This document shows, piece after piece, positions 35,046-42,584 of a DNA stretch of 64,000 bases. The stretch spans positions 1 to 64,000 of the forward strand of contig NZ_JAWHTE010000008.1 of NCBI RefSeq assembly GCF_032586175.1, written 5' to 3'. The first letter of the stretch is position 1. Each line of letters begins with the position of its first letter. The notes beneath the pieces are model-generated. The model worked only from the letters and a program-made list of their open reading frames with translations, had not been told where the DNA came from and searched no databases. A program made the position numbers and the translations under genes. The DNA is from Ovoidimarina sediminis (GTDB taxonomy: Bacteria; Pseudomonadota; Alphaproteobacteria; Rhodobacterales; Rhodobacteraceae).

Positions 35046-35825
35046 ATGCGGCTGCTCCATGTCGCCGATATTCACTATGCGCTGAAGCAGTTCGACTGGA
35101 TCGCTTCGGTCGCAGAGGATTTCGACGCCATCTGCATTACCGGCGATTTGATCGAGGATCCCGGCCACGTACCGCCCGCGGCGCAGATCGTCGTGATCCG
35201 CAAATACCTCGCGGCCATGGCGCAGAAGACACGCGTCCTCGTCTGTTCGGGCAATCACGACCTGACGGGGCCCGACGAATTTGGCGAGAACGTCGCCCAC
35301 TGGATTCCGCCGCTGGCGCAAATCGACGTTGTCCCGGACAAAAGCTGTGTGGAAATCGGCGATACGCTCTTTTCCGTTCTGCCCTGGTGGGATGGGCGCC
35401 TGACGCGCAACCGCATCGCCCAGCAGCTCGCCGAAGATCACAAGAAGCGCAGCGACAAGTGGATCTGGCTCCACCACGCACCGCCTGCAGGCGTCAAGGT
35501 GGCGTGGAACGGCACGCGGTTTTACGGCGATGGCAATCTCGTAGACTGGATCGATCGCTACCGGCCGGATGCCGTGTTGTCGGGACATGTGCACCAGGCG
35601 CCCTTCGCCAATGGTGGGTCATGGGTCGATCAACTGAACGGCACCTGGGTCTTCAACATGGGGCAACAGCCGGGCGATGCACCGGCCTGCATCATCTACG
35701 ACACCGACGCGGCAGAAGCCGTGTGGTTCTCCATCGCCGGGGTGCAAACCATGTCGCTGTCCGGCAACGGGCACCTGCGCGAAGGCACGCCAGACTGGCT
35801 TACAGCCGCTCGTCCCCAGGCTTAG
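35046..35825 (+). CDS. Calcineurin-like metallophosphoesterase
   Basis: A 259-residue protein with all five phosphoesterase motifs: DIH (VADIHY near residue 7), GDLIED near 33, GNHDLTG near 67, LHH in IWLHHAPPAG near 140 and GHVHQA near 180. The dinuclear metal site is therefore intact; the substrate (nucleotide, cyclic nucleotide or lipid) is unknown. The start follows CCGGGGGAC, a strong ribosome site. The last 26 bases overlap the opposing cNMP-binding gene. Confidence 0.88.
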   Translation: MRLLHVADIHYALKQFDWIASVAEDFDAICITGDLIEDPGHVPPAAQIVVIRKYLAAMAQKTRVLVCSGNHDLTGPDEFGENVAHWIPPLAQIDVVPDKSCVEIGDTLFSVLPWWDGRLTRNRIAQQLAEDHKKRSDKWIWLHHAPPAGVKVAWNGTRFYGDGNLVDWIDRYRPDAVLSGHVHQAPFANGGSWVDQLNGTWVFNMGQQPGDAPACIIYDTDAAEAVWFSIAGVQTMSLSGNGHLREGTPDWLTAARPQA

Positions 35826-36288
35826 GTTCCGGCCGCACGTCGGGCCAGCGTTCCTGCTGCTGCATCAGCGTATCCAGCACCTGGTCCACCATCCCGAAAT
35901 GATTGGTGTACCCTTCGAACTGCCGCCGCATGTCCGTGAGGTAGGACGTCGCATCCACCAGCCGTCGTGCAAGAATGCGCGCGGTGTGCAGGGCAAGTTC
36001 GGGGTTGTTCTTCAGATACTCCCCGGCCCGCTCCACCCTGTAGGCCTTCACGGGCGTCGCCGCCGCGACCTCCGCGGTCGTCGAAACCGCCAGAAGCGCC
36101 GAGATTTCGCCAAACACCGCGCCGGGTTCCCGGACCCGGGTCACCTCGGTTCCGCCCTTTCGTACAGTGGCCTCGCCTTCGATCAATATGTAAAGGCGAT
36201 CGGCCACCACATCCTCTTCCATCAGCACGTCGCCGGTCTGAAATGTCTCGACCGGCAGATCGCCGCAAATGTCCAGAATGTCCCTCAT
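35800..36288 (-). CDS. Cyclic nucleotide-binding domain protein
   Basis: A 162-residue protein made largely of one cNMP-binding fold (residues about 15-120), without a DNA-binding domain, so not a Crp/Fnr regulator. The phosphate-binding cassette is approximated by GAVFGEISALLAVSTTAEV near residues 75-93 (FGExxAL then an altered R/S/A site: TTAEV instead of xRxA), so ligand binding is uncertain. A helical C terminus follows. The start may be ATG 36288 or a GTG at 36312. It ends inside the opposing phosphoesterase gene (26-base overlap). Confidence 0.8.
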   Translation of the reverse strand: MRDILDICGDLPVETFQTGDVLMEEDVVADRLYILIEGEATVRKGGTEVTRVREPGAVFGEISALLAVSTTAEVAAATPVKAYRVERAGEYLKNNPELALHTARILARRLVDATSYLTDMRRQFEGYTNHFGMVDQVLDTLMQQQERWPDVRPEPKPGDERL

Positions 36289-36327
36289 CGTGTCGTCCTG
36301 TCGCTGCCCCACGATCCCTCTTAGCAG

Positions 36328-36355
36328 AAAAAAAACCCGGGCGCGAACGCCCGGG
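36328..36355 (-). terminator. Strong intrinsic terminator of amtB
   Basis: A perfect 8-bp GC stem CCCGGGCG / CGCCCGGG with a CGAA/TTCG tetraloop, followed on the minus strand by eight T residues (36335-36328). It lies 35 bases beyond the amtB stop and is the clearest Rho-independent terminator in the window; it also insulates the cNMP-binding gene from amtB. Confidence 0.93.
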
Positions 36356-36389
36356 CAAGTTGCACGATAAAGACTGACAGGAAGGGTGA

Positions 36390-37721
36390 TCAGCCTTTGG
36401 TGAAGTCGGGGTAGGCTTCCATACCAAGCTCGCTGGTATCGAGGCCCTGCATCTCGGCTTCCTCGCTGACGCGGATGCCCATGATCCCTTTCAGGATGAT
36501 CCAGACAACCAGCGAAACGACGAAGGTGAAGACACCGTAGGCGATGATGCCGGTGATCTGCGTCACGAGGCTGGCATCGCTGTTGTAGAAGACGACCGCT
36601 ATGGTGCCCCAGATCCCTGCGAAGAGGTGCACCGGGATCGCGCCGACGACGTCGTCGATCTTGAACTTGTCGAGCATCGGCACAGTAAGCACCACGATCA
36701 CGCCGCCGATCGCACCGATCCAGAGCGAACCGAAAAGCGTGGGCGCCAGCGGCTCGGCGGTGATCGATACGAGGCCGGCCAGCGCGCCGTTCAGAACCAT
36801 CGTAAGGTCCGCCTTCTTGTACATGATCTGCGTCAGGATCAGCGCCGCAACGGCGCCCGAGGCCGCAGCCATGTTGGTGTTCGAGAAGATGCGGCTCACG
36901 TCGGTGATGTCGCCCACGGTGCCGGCCGCAAGCTGCGAACCGCCGTTAAAGCCGAACCAGCCGAGCCACAGGATGAAAGTCCCGAGCGTGGCGAGCGCAA
37001 GGTTAGAACCGGGATAGGGGAACACCTTGCCGTCCTTGTACTTGCCAAGGCGCGGGCCGAGGATGATCGCACCGGCAAGCGCCGCCCAGCCACCGACCGA
37101 GTGCACGATCGTCGAACCGGCGAAGTCGGAGAAGCCCGCTTCCGACAGCCAGCCGCCGCCCCACTGCCAGGAACCCGAGATCGGGTACATGATACCCGTC
37201 AGGATCACGACGAAGACGAGGAACGGCCACAGCTTGATGCGTTCGGCCAGCGCACCCGACACGATCGAGGCGGTGGCGGCGACGAACATCAGCTGGAAGA
37301 AGAAATCCGATCCAACAGAGGCGTAGTCGAGCGCGGCATCCGCGGCATCAAGCCCGACGGGCTCAAGCGAGGTGGGCGAGAAGAATGGCCCGACCCAGCC
37401 GGCCATGATCCAGCCGTCGCCCGGGTACATCAGGTTGAAACCGATCAGCCAGTACATGATCGACGCGATCGAGAAGAGCGCGATGTTCTTCGTCAGCTGC
37501 ATCGTCACGTTCTTCGAACGCACCAGCCCGGCCTCGAGCATCGCAAAGCCCGCTGCCATCCAGAACACGAGGAAACCACCCACGAGGAACAAAAGGGTGG
37601 TCATGATGTACGGGCCGATCTCGTCGAACCCCGGCGCCGCCGCCTCCTGCGCATATGCGACGGCGGGCTCAAGGGCGGCCCCCATCACGGCGCTGGCTGC
37701 GATAAATTTCGAGAGTTTCAT
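36390..37721 (-). CDS. amtB: Ammonium transporter
   Basis: A 443-residue Amt channel with an N-terminal signal peptide (ending near VAYAQ) and about eleven membrane helices. Conserved blocks are GFLVFWMAAGFAMLEAG near 48-64, DFAGSTIVHSVGGWAALAGA near 200-219 (with the pore His), GWFGFNGGS near 252 and GAIPVHLFAGIWG with the second pore His near 358. It conducts NH3/NH4+ across the inner membrane and is blocked by GlnK when nitrogen is plentiful. It forms a glnK-amtB operon with a 36-base gap and ends in a strong terminator. Confidence 0.97.
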   Translation of the reverse strand: MKLSKFIAASAVMGAALEPAVAYAQEAAAPGFDEIGPYIMTTLLFLVGGFLVFWMAAGFAMLEAGLVRSKNVTMQLTKNIALFSIASIMYWLIGFNLMYPGDGWIMAGWVGPFFSPTSLEPVGLDAADAALDYASVGSDFFFQLMFVAATASIVSGALAERIKLWPFLVFVVILTGIMYPISGSWQWGGGWLSEAGFSDFAGSTIVHSVGGWAALAGAIILGPRLGKYKDGKVFPYPGSNLALATLGTFILWLGWFGFNGGSQLAAGTVGDITDVSRIFSNTNMAAASGAVAALILTQIMYKKADLTMVLNGALAGLVSITAEPLAPTLFGSLWIGAIGGVIVVLTVPMLDKFKIDDVVGAIPVHLFAGIWGTIAVVFYNSDASLVTQITGIIAYGVFTFVVSLVVWIILKGIMGIRVSEEAEMQGLDTSELGMEAYPDFTKG

Positions 37722-37757
37722 AGGTGATAGTCCCCTTTGGATCTGCTTCTGCCCGCG

Positions 37758-38096
37758 TCAGAGCGCGTCGGCGTCGGTTTCGCCGGTCCGCACCCGCATG
37801 GCGCTTTCGACGTCCAGAACGAAGATCTTGCCGTCACCGATCTTGTCGGTCTTGGCAGTGCTCGCGATGGTCGACACAACCTGTTCGGCCATGCTCTCGG
37901 ATACGACGATCTCAAGCTTGACCTTCGGCACGAAGTTCACGGCGTATTCCGCGCCGCGATAGATTTCCGTGTGCCCCGACTGCGAGCCGAAGCCTTTGAT
38001 CTCGGTGACCATCATGCCGCGTACCCCGATGGAGGTGAGCGCTTCGCGCACCTCTTCGAGCTTGAACGGCTTGATTGCTGCGATGATGAGTTTCAC
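37758..38096 (-). CDS. glnK: Nitrogen regulatory protein P-II
   Basis: A 112-residue P-II signal protein, starting KLIIAAIKPFKLEEVR and containing the T-loop with the uridylylated Tyr in HTEIYRGAEYAVNF near residue 51. It senses ATP/ADP and 2-oxoglutarate and gates AmtB. The start is set to GTG at 38096 rather than ATG at 38102: the ribosome site GGAAGGGG directly abuts the ATG but stands at proper spacing for the GTG, which also gives the usual P-II N terminus and 112-residue length. An NtrC-like site lies about 130 bases upstream. Confidence 0.95.
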   Translation of the reverse strand: MKLIIAAIKPFKLEEVREALTSIGVRGMMVTEIKGFGSQSGHTEIYRGAEYAVNFVPKVKLEIVVSESMAEQVVSTIASTAKTDKIGDGKIFVLDVESAMRVRTGETDADAL

Positions 38097-38225
38097 ATGC
38101 ATCCCCTTCCGTTTTGCGGGAGGACCCCCGCGGTGTTACATGCGGGAAAAGGAACGTATGGCGGCGCCAACTCAAGAAATCGGGGCCTGAAATAGCAGCC
38201 CAAACTCAGCGAGTTGCACAATTTT

Positions 38226-38242
38226 TGCACAAATTGAGTGCA
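38226..38242. promoter_or_regulatory. NtrC-like binding site upstream of glnK
   Basis: TGCAC-N7-GTGCA, matching the NtrC consensus TGCACC-N5-GGTGCA in both half-sites and spacing except the inner C/G. A further TGCAC lies 11 bases before (38215-38219), so sites may be in tandem. Located about 130 bases from the glnK start, the usual enhancer distance; glnK-amtB is a typical NtrC target. No convincing sigma-54 -24/-12 pair is visible, in keeping with Rhodobacter NtrC acting with sigma-70. Confidence 0.65.
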
Positions 38243-38253
38243 TTGCTTAAATT

Positions 38254-38265
38254 TTAATCGATTAA
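38254..38265. promoter_or_regulatory. AT-rich perfect palindrome in the glnK/PBP intergenic region
   Basis: TTAATCGATTAA is a perfect 12-base palindrome within an AT-rich stretch (38243-38270) of a GC-rich genome. It sits between the NtrC-like site and the PBP gene and could be an operator or an up-element region. A possible PBP promoter follows (TCCACA at 38292 and TATGAT at 38315, 17-base spacing). Confidence 0.4.
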
Positions 38266-38291
38266 GAATCGCCCTCTGGCGGAATGGCCGG

Positions 38292-38320
38292 TCCACATCC
38301 ATGTGAGACGGGCGTATGAT
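38292..38320 (+). promoter_or_regulatory. Possible promoter of the PBP gene
   Basis: TATGAT (38315-38320) is one base from the -10 consensus and lies 17 bases after TCCACA (38292-38297), a poor -35. It is 41 bases ahead of the start codon. This is a visual match only. Confidence 0.35.
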
Positions 38321-38361
38321 GGGTGCAATAAATGCGTAAGCAGACGGGCAGGTAAGCAGAC

Positions 38362-40533
38362 ATGGCTCGCGGACAGAAACCGCCGCTGAAGGCGGAGCGT
38401 CGTTACAAGACGCCTCCCAAGGCGGAGAAACCGGCGAAGACAAAGCGCACCCGGCGCAGGAAGCCGGCGCGCCGCACGCCGCTTCTTCTCAGGCCCTTTG
38501 TCTGGCTGTTCCGCATCTTCATGCGGCTCTTCATCCGTGTCGGCGTGCTCGCCGCCGTGATCCTCGCGCTCGTCGTGGGCTACAACGCGATGACACTGCC
38601 GCCGGTCCAGAACCTGCTCGACGCCCGCGCGCGCGGCTCCGTCACCATCCTCGACCGCAACGAACAGGTCTTTGCCTGGCGCGGCGAACAGTTCGGCGGC
38701 CAGATCACGGCCGATACCGTCTCGCCCCACCTGAAGAACGCGATCGTCGCCACCGAAGACAAGCGCTTCTACCGCCACTTCGGCCTGTCGCCGCGCGGAA
38801 TCGCCTCGGCGATCCGAATCAACCTGCGCGAAGGGCGCGGGCCGTTTCAGGGCCATGGCGGTTCCACGATCACCCAGCAGGTGGCGAAACTCCTCTGCCT
38901 CGGCACCGAATACGATCCCTCCGCCGGCATGACGGAGGCGGAGTTCGAGGCCGACTGCCGCCGCACCACGATCCAGCGCAAGGCGTTCGAGGCGATCTAT
39001 GCCCTCGCGCTCGAAACCCGCTACTCGAAGGACGAAATCCTTACGATCTACCTCAACCGCGCCTATCTCGGCGCCGGCTCCCGCGGGTTCGAGGCCGCCT
39101 CGCAACGCTACTTCGGAAAATCCGCCAACGAGGTCACGCCCTCCGAAAGCGCGATGCTCGCGGGGCTCCTCGTCGCGCCCACCCGGTATGCGCCCACCGC
39201 CAACCTCAAACGCAGCCAGGACCGCGCCAACGTGATCCTGGGGCTGATGGAGGATCAGGGCTACCTGACAGCCGAACAGACCAGCACGGCCCGCGCCCGC
39301 CCCGCCGAACTTTCCGAAGCCGCCGAACGCCGCGCGGGCGGTTATTTCGCCGACTGGGTGATGGAACAGGGCCCGAGCTTCCTCACCCGCGAGACGACCG
39401 AAGACGTGATCGTCCACACCACCTTCGATCAGCGGATCCAGACCGCCGCCGAACAGGCCCTGCAATCGATCTTCGAAACCAAGGTGAAACCCGGCTCGAA
39501 GGCCCAGGCCGCCATCGTCGTGATGTCATCGGACGGCGCCGTGCGCGCCATGGTCGGCGGGCGCAAGTTCAAGGGAGTCGCGGGCCAGTTCAACCGCGCG
39601 ATCCAGGCCAAGCGCCAGACGGGATCAAGCTTCAAGCCCTTCGTCTATGCCGCCGCCCTCGATCTGGGATACAGCCCGAACGATATCGTGGTGGACGAAC
39701 CGCTCACCATCGACATCCCCGGCTCTGGGCCCTGGAGCCCGCAGAACTACACCCGCGATTACAAGGGCCGGGTCACGCTGACCGATGCGCTTGCCCATTC
39801 GCTGAACATCCCGGCCGTGAAGATCTCGGAATTCGTGGGGCGTGAAAACGTCCGCAAGATCGCCGAAGGCTTCGGCATCGAAAGCGATCTGGCCGACGGC
39901 CCGGCGCTGGCGCTCGGCGTCTCGGAATCGACCCTGCTTGAAATGACGGGGGCCTATGCGGGCATCCTGAACGGCGGCTCGGCGGTGACGCCCTACGGAA
40001 TGATCGACCTTCGGATCAAGGGCGATCCAACCCCGATCATCGGCCAGGAAGGCGGGGTGCAGGAGCGCGTGATTTCCCAGCGTGCGGCGCGCCAGCTTGT
40101 CTACATGATGCGCGAGACCGTGCTCACCGGCACCGGCACCCGCGCACAGGTCGGCGGCCACCCGGTTGCGGGCAAGACCGGCACCACCCAGGCCCAGCGT
40201 GACGCCTGGTTCATCGGGTTTTCGGCCGATTACGTGGTGGGCGTCTGGATGGGCTATGACGACAACACGCCGCTCACCGGTGTCACTGGCGGTGGTCTTC
40301 CGGCAGAGATCTTCCGCGAAGCCATGGCCGGCATCCACCAGGGCATGCCGACGAAACCCTTGCCGATGACGGCCCCCGAACCCTCGCGCCAGGTCGCCAG
40401 CGGAAACGATAGGGGCACCTCTGCGCAGGACAGGCTGCGCCGCGGTCAGACGGAACGGCGCCAGCCGCAAACCGATAACGTCGTCGAACAGATCCTGCTC
40501 GATGTGCTGGGAGAGCTGTTTCGCCGCAACTGA
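38362..40533 (+). CDS. Class A penicillin-binding protein (transglycosylase/transpeptidase)
   Basis: A 723-residue bifunctional peptidoglycan synthase. A very basic cytoplasmic tail (residues 1-45) is followed by one membrane anchor (VGVLAAVILALVVGYNAM). The GT51 glycosyltransferase has EDKRFYRHFGLSPRGI near residue 133 and GGSTITQQVAKLL near 170. The transpeptidase has the SxxK motif in TGSSFKPFVYA near 416, SLN near 478 and KTGTT near 612. The protein polymerises and crosslinks peptidoglycan in the periplasm. It resembles PBP1A-type enzymes, but the exact class name (pbp1A/pbpC) is not certain. The C terminus is polar and probably unstructured. Confidence 0.92.
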   Translation: MARGQKPPLKAERRYKTPPKAEKPAKTKRTRRRKPARRTPLLLRPFVWLFRIFMRLFIRVGVLAAVILALVVGYNAMTLPPVQNLLDARARGSVTILDRNEQVFAWRGEQFGGQITADTVSPHLKNAIVATEDKRFYRHFGLSPRGIASAIRINLREGRGPFQGHGGSTITQQVAKLLCLGTEYDPSAGMTEAEFEADCRRTTIQRKAFEAIYALALETRYSKDEILTIYLNRAYLGAGSRGFEAASQRYFGKSANEVTPSESAMLAGLLVAPTRYAPTANLKRSQDRANVILGLMEDQGYLTAEQTSTARARPAELSEAAERRAGGYFADWVMEQGPSFLTRETTEDVIVHTTFDQRIQTAAEQALQSIFETKVKPGSKAQAAIVVMSSDGAVRAMVGGRKFKGVAGQFNRAIQAKRQTGSSFKPFVYAAALDLGYSPNDIVVDEPLTIDIPGSGPWSPQNYTRDYKGRVTLTDALAHSLNIPAVKISEFVGRENVRKIAEGFGIESDLADGPALALGVSESTLLEMTGAYAGILNGGSAVTPYGMIDLRIKGDPTPIIGQEGGVQERVISQRAARQLVYMMRETVLTGTGTRAQVGGHPVAGKTGTTQAQRDAWFIGFSADYVVGVWMGYDDNTPLTGVTGGGLPAEIFREAMAGIHQGMPTKPLPMTAPEPSRQVASGNDRGTSAQDRLRRGQTERRQPQTDNVVEQILLDVLGELFRRN

Positions 40534-40563
40534 CGGGTGGTCAGACCGGGGAAAAGCGGAGCG

Positions 40564-41166
40564 TCAGCTCCGCCGCCGCAGATCCTGGATCATCCCGTCG
40601 ATGCTGCCCCTGTTCTTGTCGAGGATCGCGCCGATCTCGGTCTGTTCGGTTCTGACAAGGCTGATCCCTTCGATCACGATATCGAAGAACAGGTCGCGCC
40701 CCGACCGGTCCGAAACCCGGAACACCACCGAAAACGGTGCCTGCCCCGGCAGCTTCGCAACTGTTTCAACCTCGTGCCAACGCTTCACCTGCTTTGCGCC
40801 GATCACCTGGATCTCGCCGCCGATGAATTCGCGGAACCGCCGCCCGTATTTGCGCGACAGATAGACGGCGAACGCCTCGGAAAACGCATTCAGCTGCGAC
40901 TGGCTGGCCGATCGCGCATCCGGCCCCAGCGTCGCCCGCGCCACGTTCGGCACATCGGCATAGCGCCGGAACACCTGTTCGAACTGTCCCAGCATCGCAC
41001 TTTCCGACCGGCCCGAATTGATGATCCCGTTGATTTCCGCAACCACCCGGTTCACCAGCGCCGCAGCCTGGGCATCGTTCAGCGCAAAGGCCCGGGGCGC
41101 CGCAACCATCGCGGCAAGCGCCGTACCGGCGCGGATCACATCACGTCTGTTCAACTTACTCTCCAT
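40564..41166 (-). CDS. mlaC: MlaC-family phospholipid-binding periplasmic protein
   Basis: A 200-residue MlaC/Ttg2D-type carrier that moves phospholipids between MlaA at the outer membrane and an inner-membrane ABC complex. The body has FRRYADVPNVARATLG near residue 80 and a conserved FREFIGGEIQVIG near residue 116. The signal region NRRDVIRAGTALAAMVAAPRAFA has twin arginines followed by a hydrophobic stretch, so Tat export is possible. ATG at 41166 overlaps the mlaA stop by 11 bases. No mlaD, E or F gene is present in the window. Confidence 0.88.
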   Translation of the reverse strand: MESKLNRRDVIRAGTALAAMVAAPRAFALNDAQAAALVNRVVAEINGIINSGRSESAMLGQFEQVFRRYADVPNVARATLGPDARSASQSQLNAFSEAFAVYLSRKYGRRFREFIGGEIQVIGAKQVKRWHEVETVAKLPGQAPFSVVFRVSDRSGRDLFFDIVIEGISLVRTEQTEIGAILDKNRGSIDGMIQDLRRRS

Positions 41167-41890
41167 AGATGTCGCCGAACACGTCACCTTCTGCCCCGCT
41201 GTCGCTTCCAAGCTCGAAGCGGCGGTTCTGCAGATAAAGGTTTCGCGTCTGCGCATAGCTGTCTGCGCTTTCGTAAAGAAGCGCGTCAATTGTGCCCCTG
41301 AACTCGTACCGCGCCCCCAGCCGGTCCATCACGTTGGCGCTTGGGGGGATAAGCTCAGCATCCCCGTTCAGCGTACCCGAAATCGGGTTCGAGATGAAAT
41401 CGACGACCGTTCCCACCGCATCCCGCTCGTTCGAAGCGCCGAATACGGGAAGTTCGATATAGGCGCCCTCACGCGCGCCCCAGACATGCAGCGTCTCGCC
41501 GAACCCGGTGCGGCGGCTCTCAAGGCCCGCCTCGCTCGCCGGATCGAGAACGCCCAGCCCGAAAATTGTGTTCATGACGAATCGCGCGAAATTGTGCCCC
41601 GCGTCGCGCACGTTGCCCTGCGCAAGGTCGTTGGCGATGAACCGCGGCGTATCGATGTAATTGGCGAAGTTCGATACACCCGTGCGCACCGGTTTCGGCA
41701 CGATCACGCCATAGGCCGTCGAAGTCGGGCGCACCACGGCCTGGTCGAGGCCTAGGTTGAACTTGTGGATTTTCCGGTTCGTCGCCTCGTACGGGTCATG
41801 TATGTCCACCGGCTCGTCGGGCACAGAACAGGCCGACAAGGCGACGCATACGCCCGCAACAAGCGCGAAATGTCTCGAAAACTGCCACAT
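41156..41890 (-). CDS. mlaA: MlaA/VacJ outer-membrane lipoprotein
   Basis: A 244-residue lipoprotein of the VacJ family, which removes misplaced phospholipids from the outer leaflet of the outer membrane. The lipobox is ALSAC near residue 21. Conserved segments are DPYEATNRKIHKFNLGLDQA near 33-52 and PRFIANDLAQGN near 84, then RFVMNTIFGLGVLDPASEAGL near 105. An in-frame TTG two codons earlier is possible. It is coupled to mlaC by an 11-base overlap. Upstream (41963-41986) is a stem-loop that may be regulatory. Confidence 0.93.
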   Translation of the reverse strand: MWQFSRHFALVAGVCVALSACSVPDEPVDIHDPYEATNRKIHKFNLGLDQAVVRPTSTAYGVIVPKPVRTGVSNFANYIDTPRFIANDLAQGNVRDAGHNFARFVMNTIFGLGVLDPASEAGLESRRTGFGETLHVWGAREGAYIELPVFGASNERDAVGTVVDFISNPISGTLNGDAELIPPSANVMDRLGARYEFRGTIDALLYESADSYAQTRNLYLQNRRFELGSDSGAEGDVFGDIYGE

Positions 41891-41962
41891 GTTCAAGTCT
41901 TTCTGCCGGGGGACGCGGCTCTATCTCTTGGGGATACCACATAAGCGTTCGGAGAGAAAAAC

Positions 41963-41986
41963 ACATCGGTATGGATATGCCGATGT
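41963..41986. repeat. Inverted repeat between mlaA and ridA
   Basis: ACATCGGTAT pairs with ATGCCGATGT (one G-T wobble) around a four-base loop. It lies in the 229-base divergent gap, 73 bases from mlaA. No T-tract follows; operator or structured leader are both possible. The rest of 41891-42119 shows no gene. Confidence 0.45.
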
Positions 41987-42119
41987 CCAAATTGTGACGA
42001 TTTCGAAACAGCCTTAACGGGCGGCACCGGTGCCACAGCCGCGCGCCGCCATCATTCTGCTTTTCAAAGGGGTCGAATGCACAATAGGTAGGCCCTTAAC
42101 GATCCGAGGGAGGCTATTC

Positions 42120-42584
42120 ATGACATCCGAAATCGACCAGCGGCTTGCCGAACGCGGCCTCACCCTGCCTGAGGCCACCGCACCGCTCGCCAATTACGTG
42201 CCATTCGTGCGCACCGGCAACCTCGTCCATGTGTCGGGCCAGGTTTCCGCACGGGACGGCGCGCTGATAACCGGCAAGCTGGGCGACGACATGTCGGTTG
42301 AAGACGGCGCAAAGGCGGCCGAGGCCTGTGCGCTTTCGCTCCTCTCCCAGGTCCGCGCGGCCTGCGACGGCGATCTGGGCCGACTGCGCCGCGTCGTGAA
42401 GCTCGTTGGCTTCGTCAACTCGACCCAGGGCTTTACCGATCAGCCCAAGGTGATCAACGGCGCCTCCGACCTTATGGTCGAGCTTCTGGGCGATACGGGC
42501 CGCCATGCGCGGTCCGCCGTCAGCGCCGCATCCCTGCCCTTCGGCGTCGCGGTCGAAATCGAAGGCATCTTCGAAGTCGAATGA
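42120..42584 (+). CDS. RidA (YjgF/YER057c/UK114) family protein
   Basis: A 154-residue member of the longer RidA subgroup (YjgH-like). RidA enzymes hydrolyse reactive enamine/imine intermediates from PLP enzymes. Conserved blocks are FVRTGNLVHVSGQVSARDG near residue 28 and KLVGFVNSTQGFTDQPKVING near 101, with AVSAASLPFGVAVEIEGIF at the C terminus. The catalytic Arg seen in archetypal RidA (R..YP) is not obvious here, so activity may differ. A strong GAGGGAGG ribosome site precedes the ATG. It overlaps the next gene by four bases. Confidence 0.88.
   Translation: MTSEIDQRLAERGLTLPEATAPLANYVPFVRTGNLVHVSGQVSARDGALITGKLGDDMSVEDGAKAAEACALSLLSQVRAACDGDLGRLRRVVKLVGFVNSTQGFTDQPKVINGASDLMVELLGDTGRHARSAVSAASLPFGVAVEIEGIFEVE

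Noticed and set aside
36627..37727. Plus-strand open frame of 366 codons opposite amtB
   Set aside because: Arg/His-rich shadow of a polytopic membrane gene; no ribosome site.
38247..38265. CtrA-type TTAA-N7-TTAA site
   Set aside because: TTAA units are present, but the spacings are 3, 4 and 11 bases, never 7.
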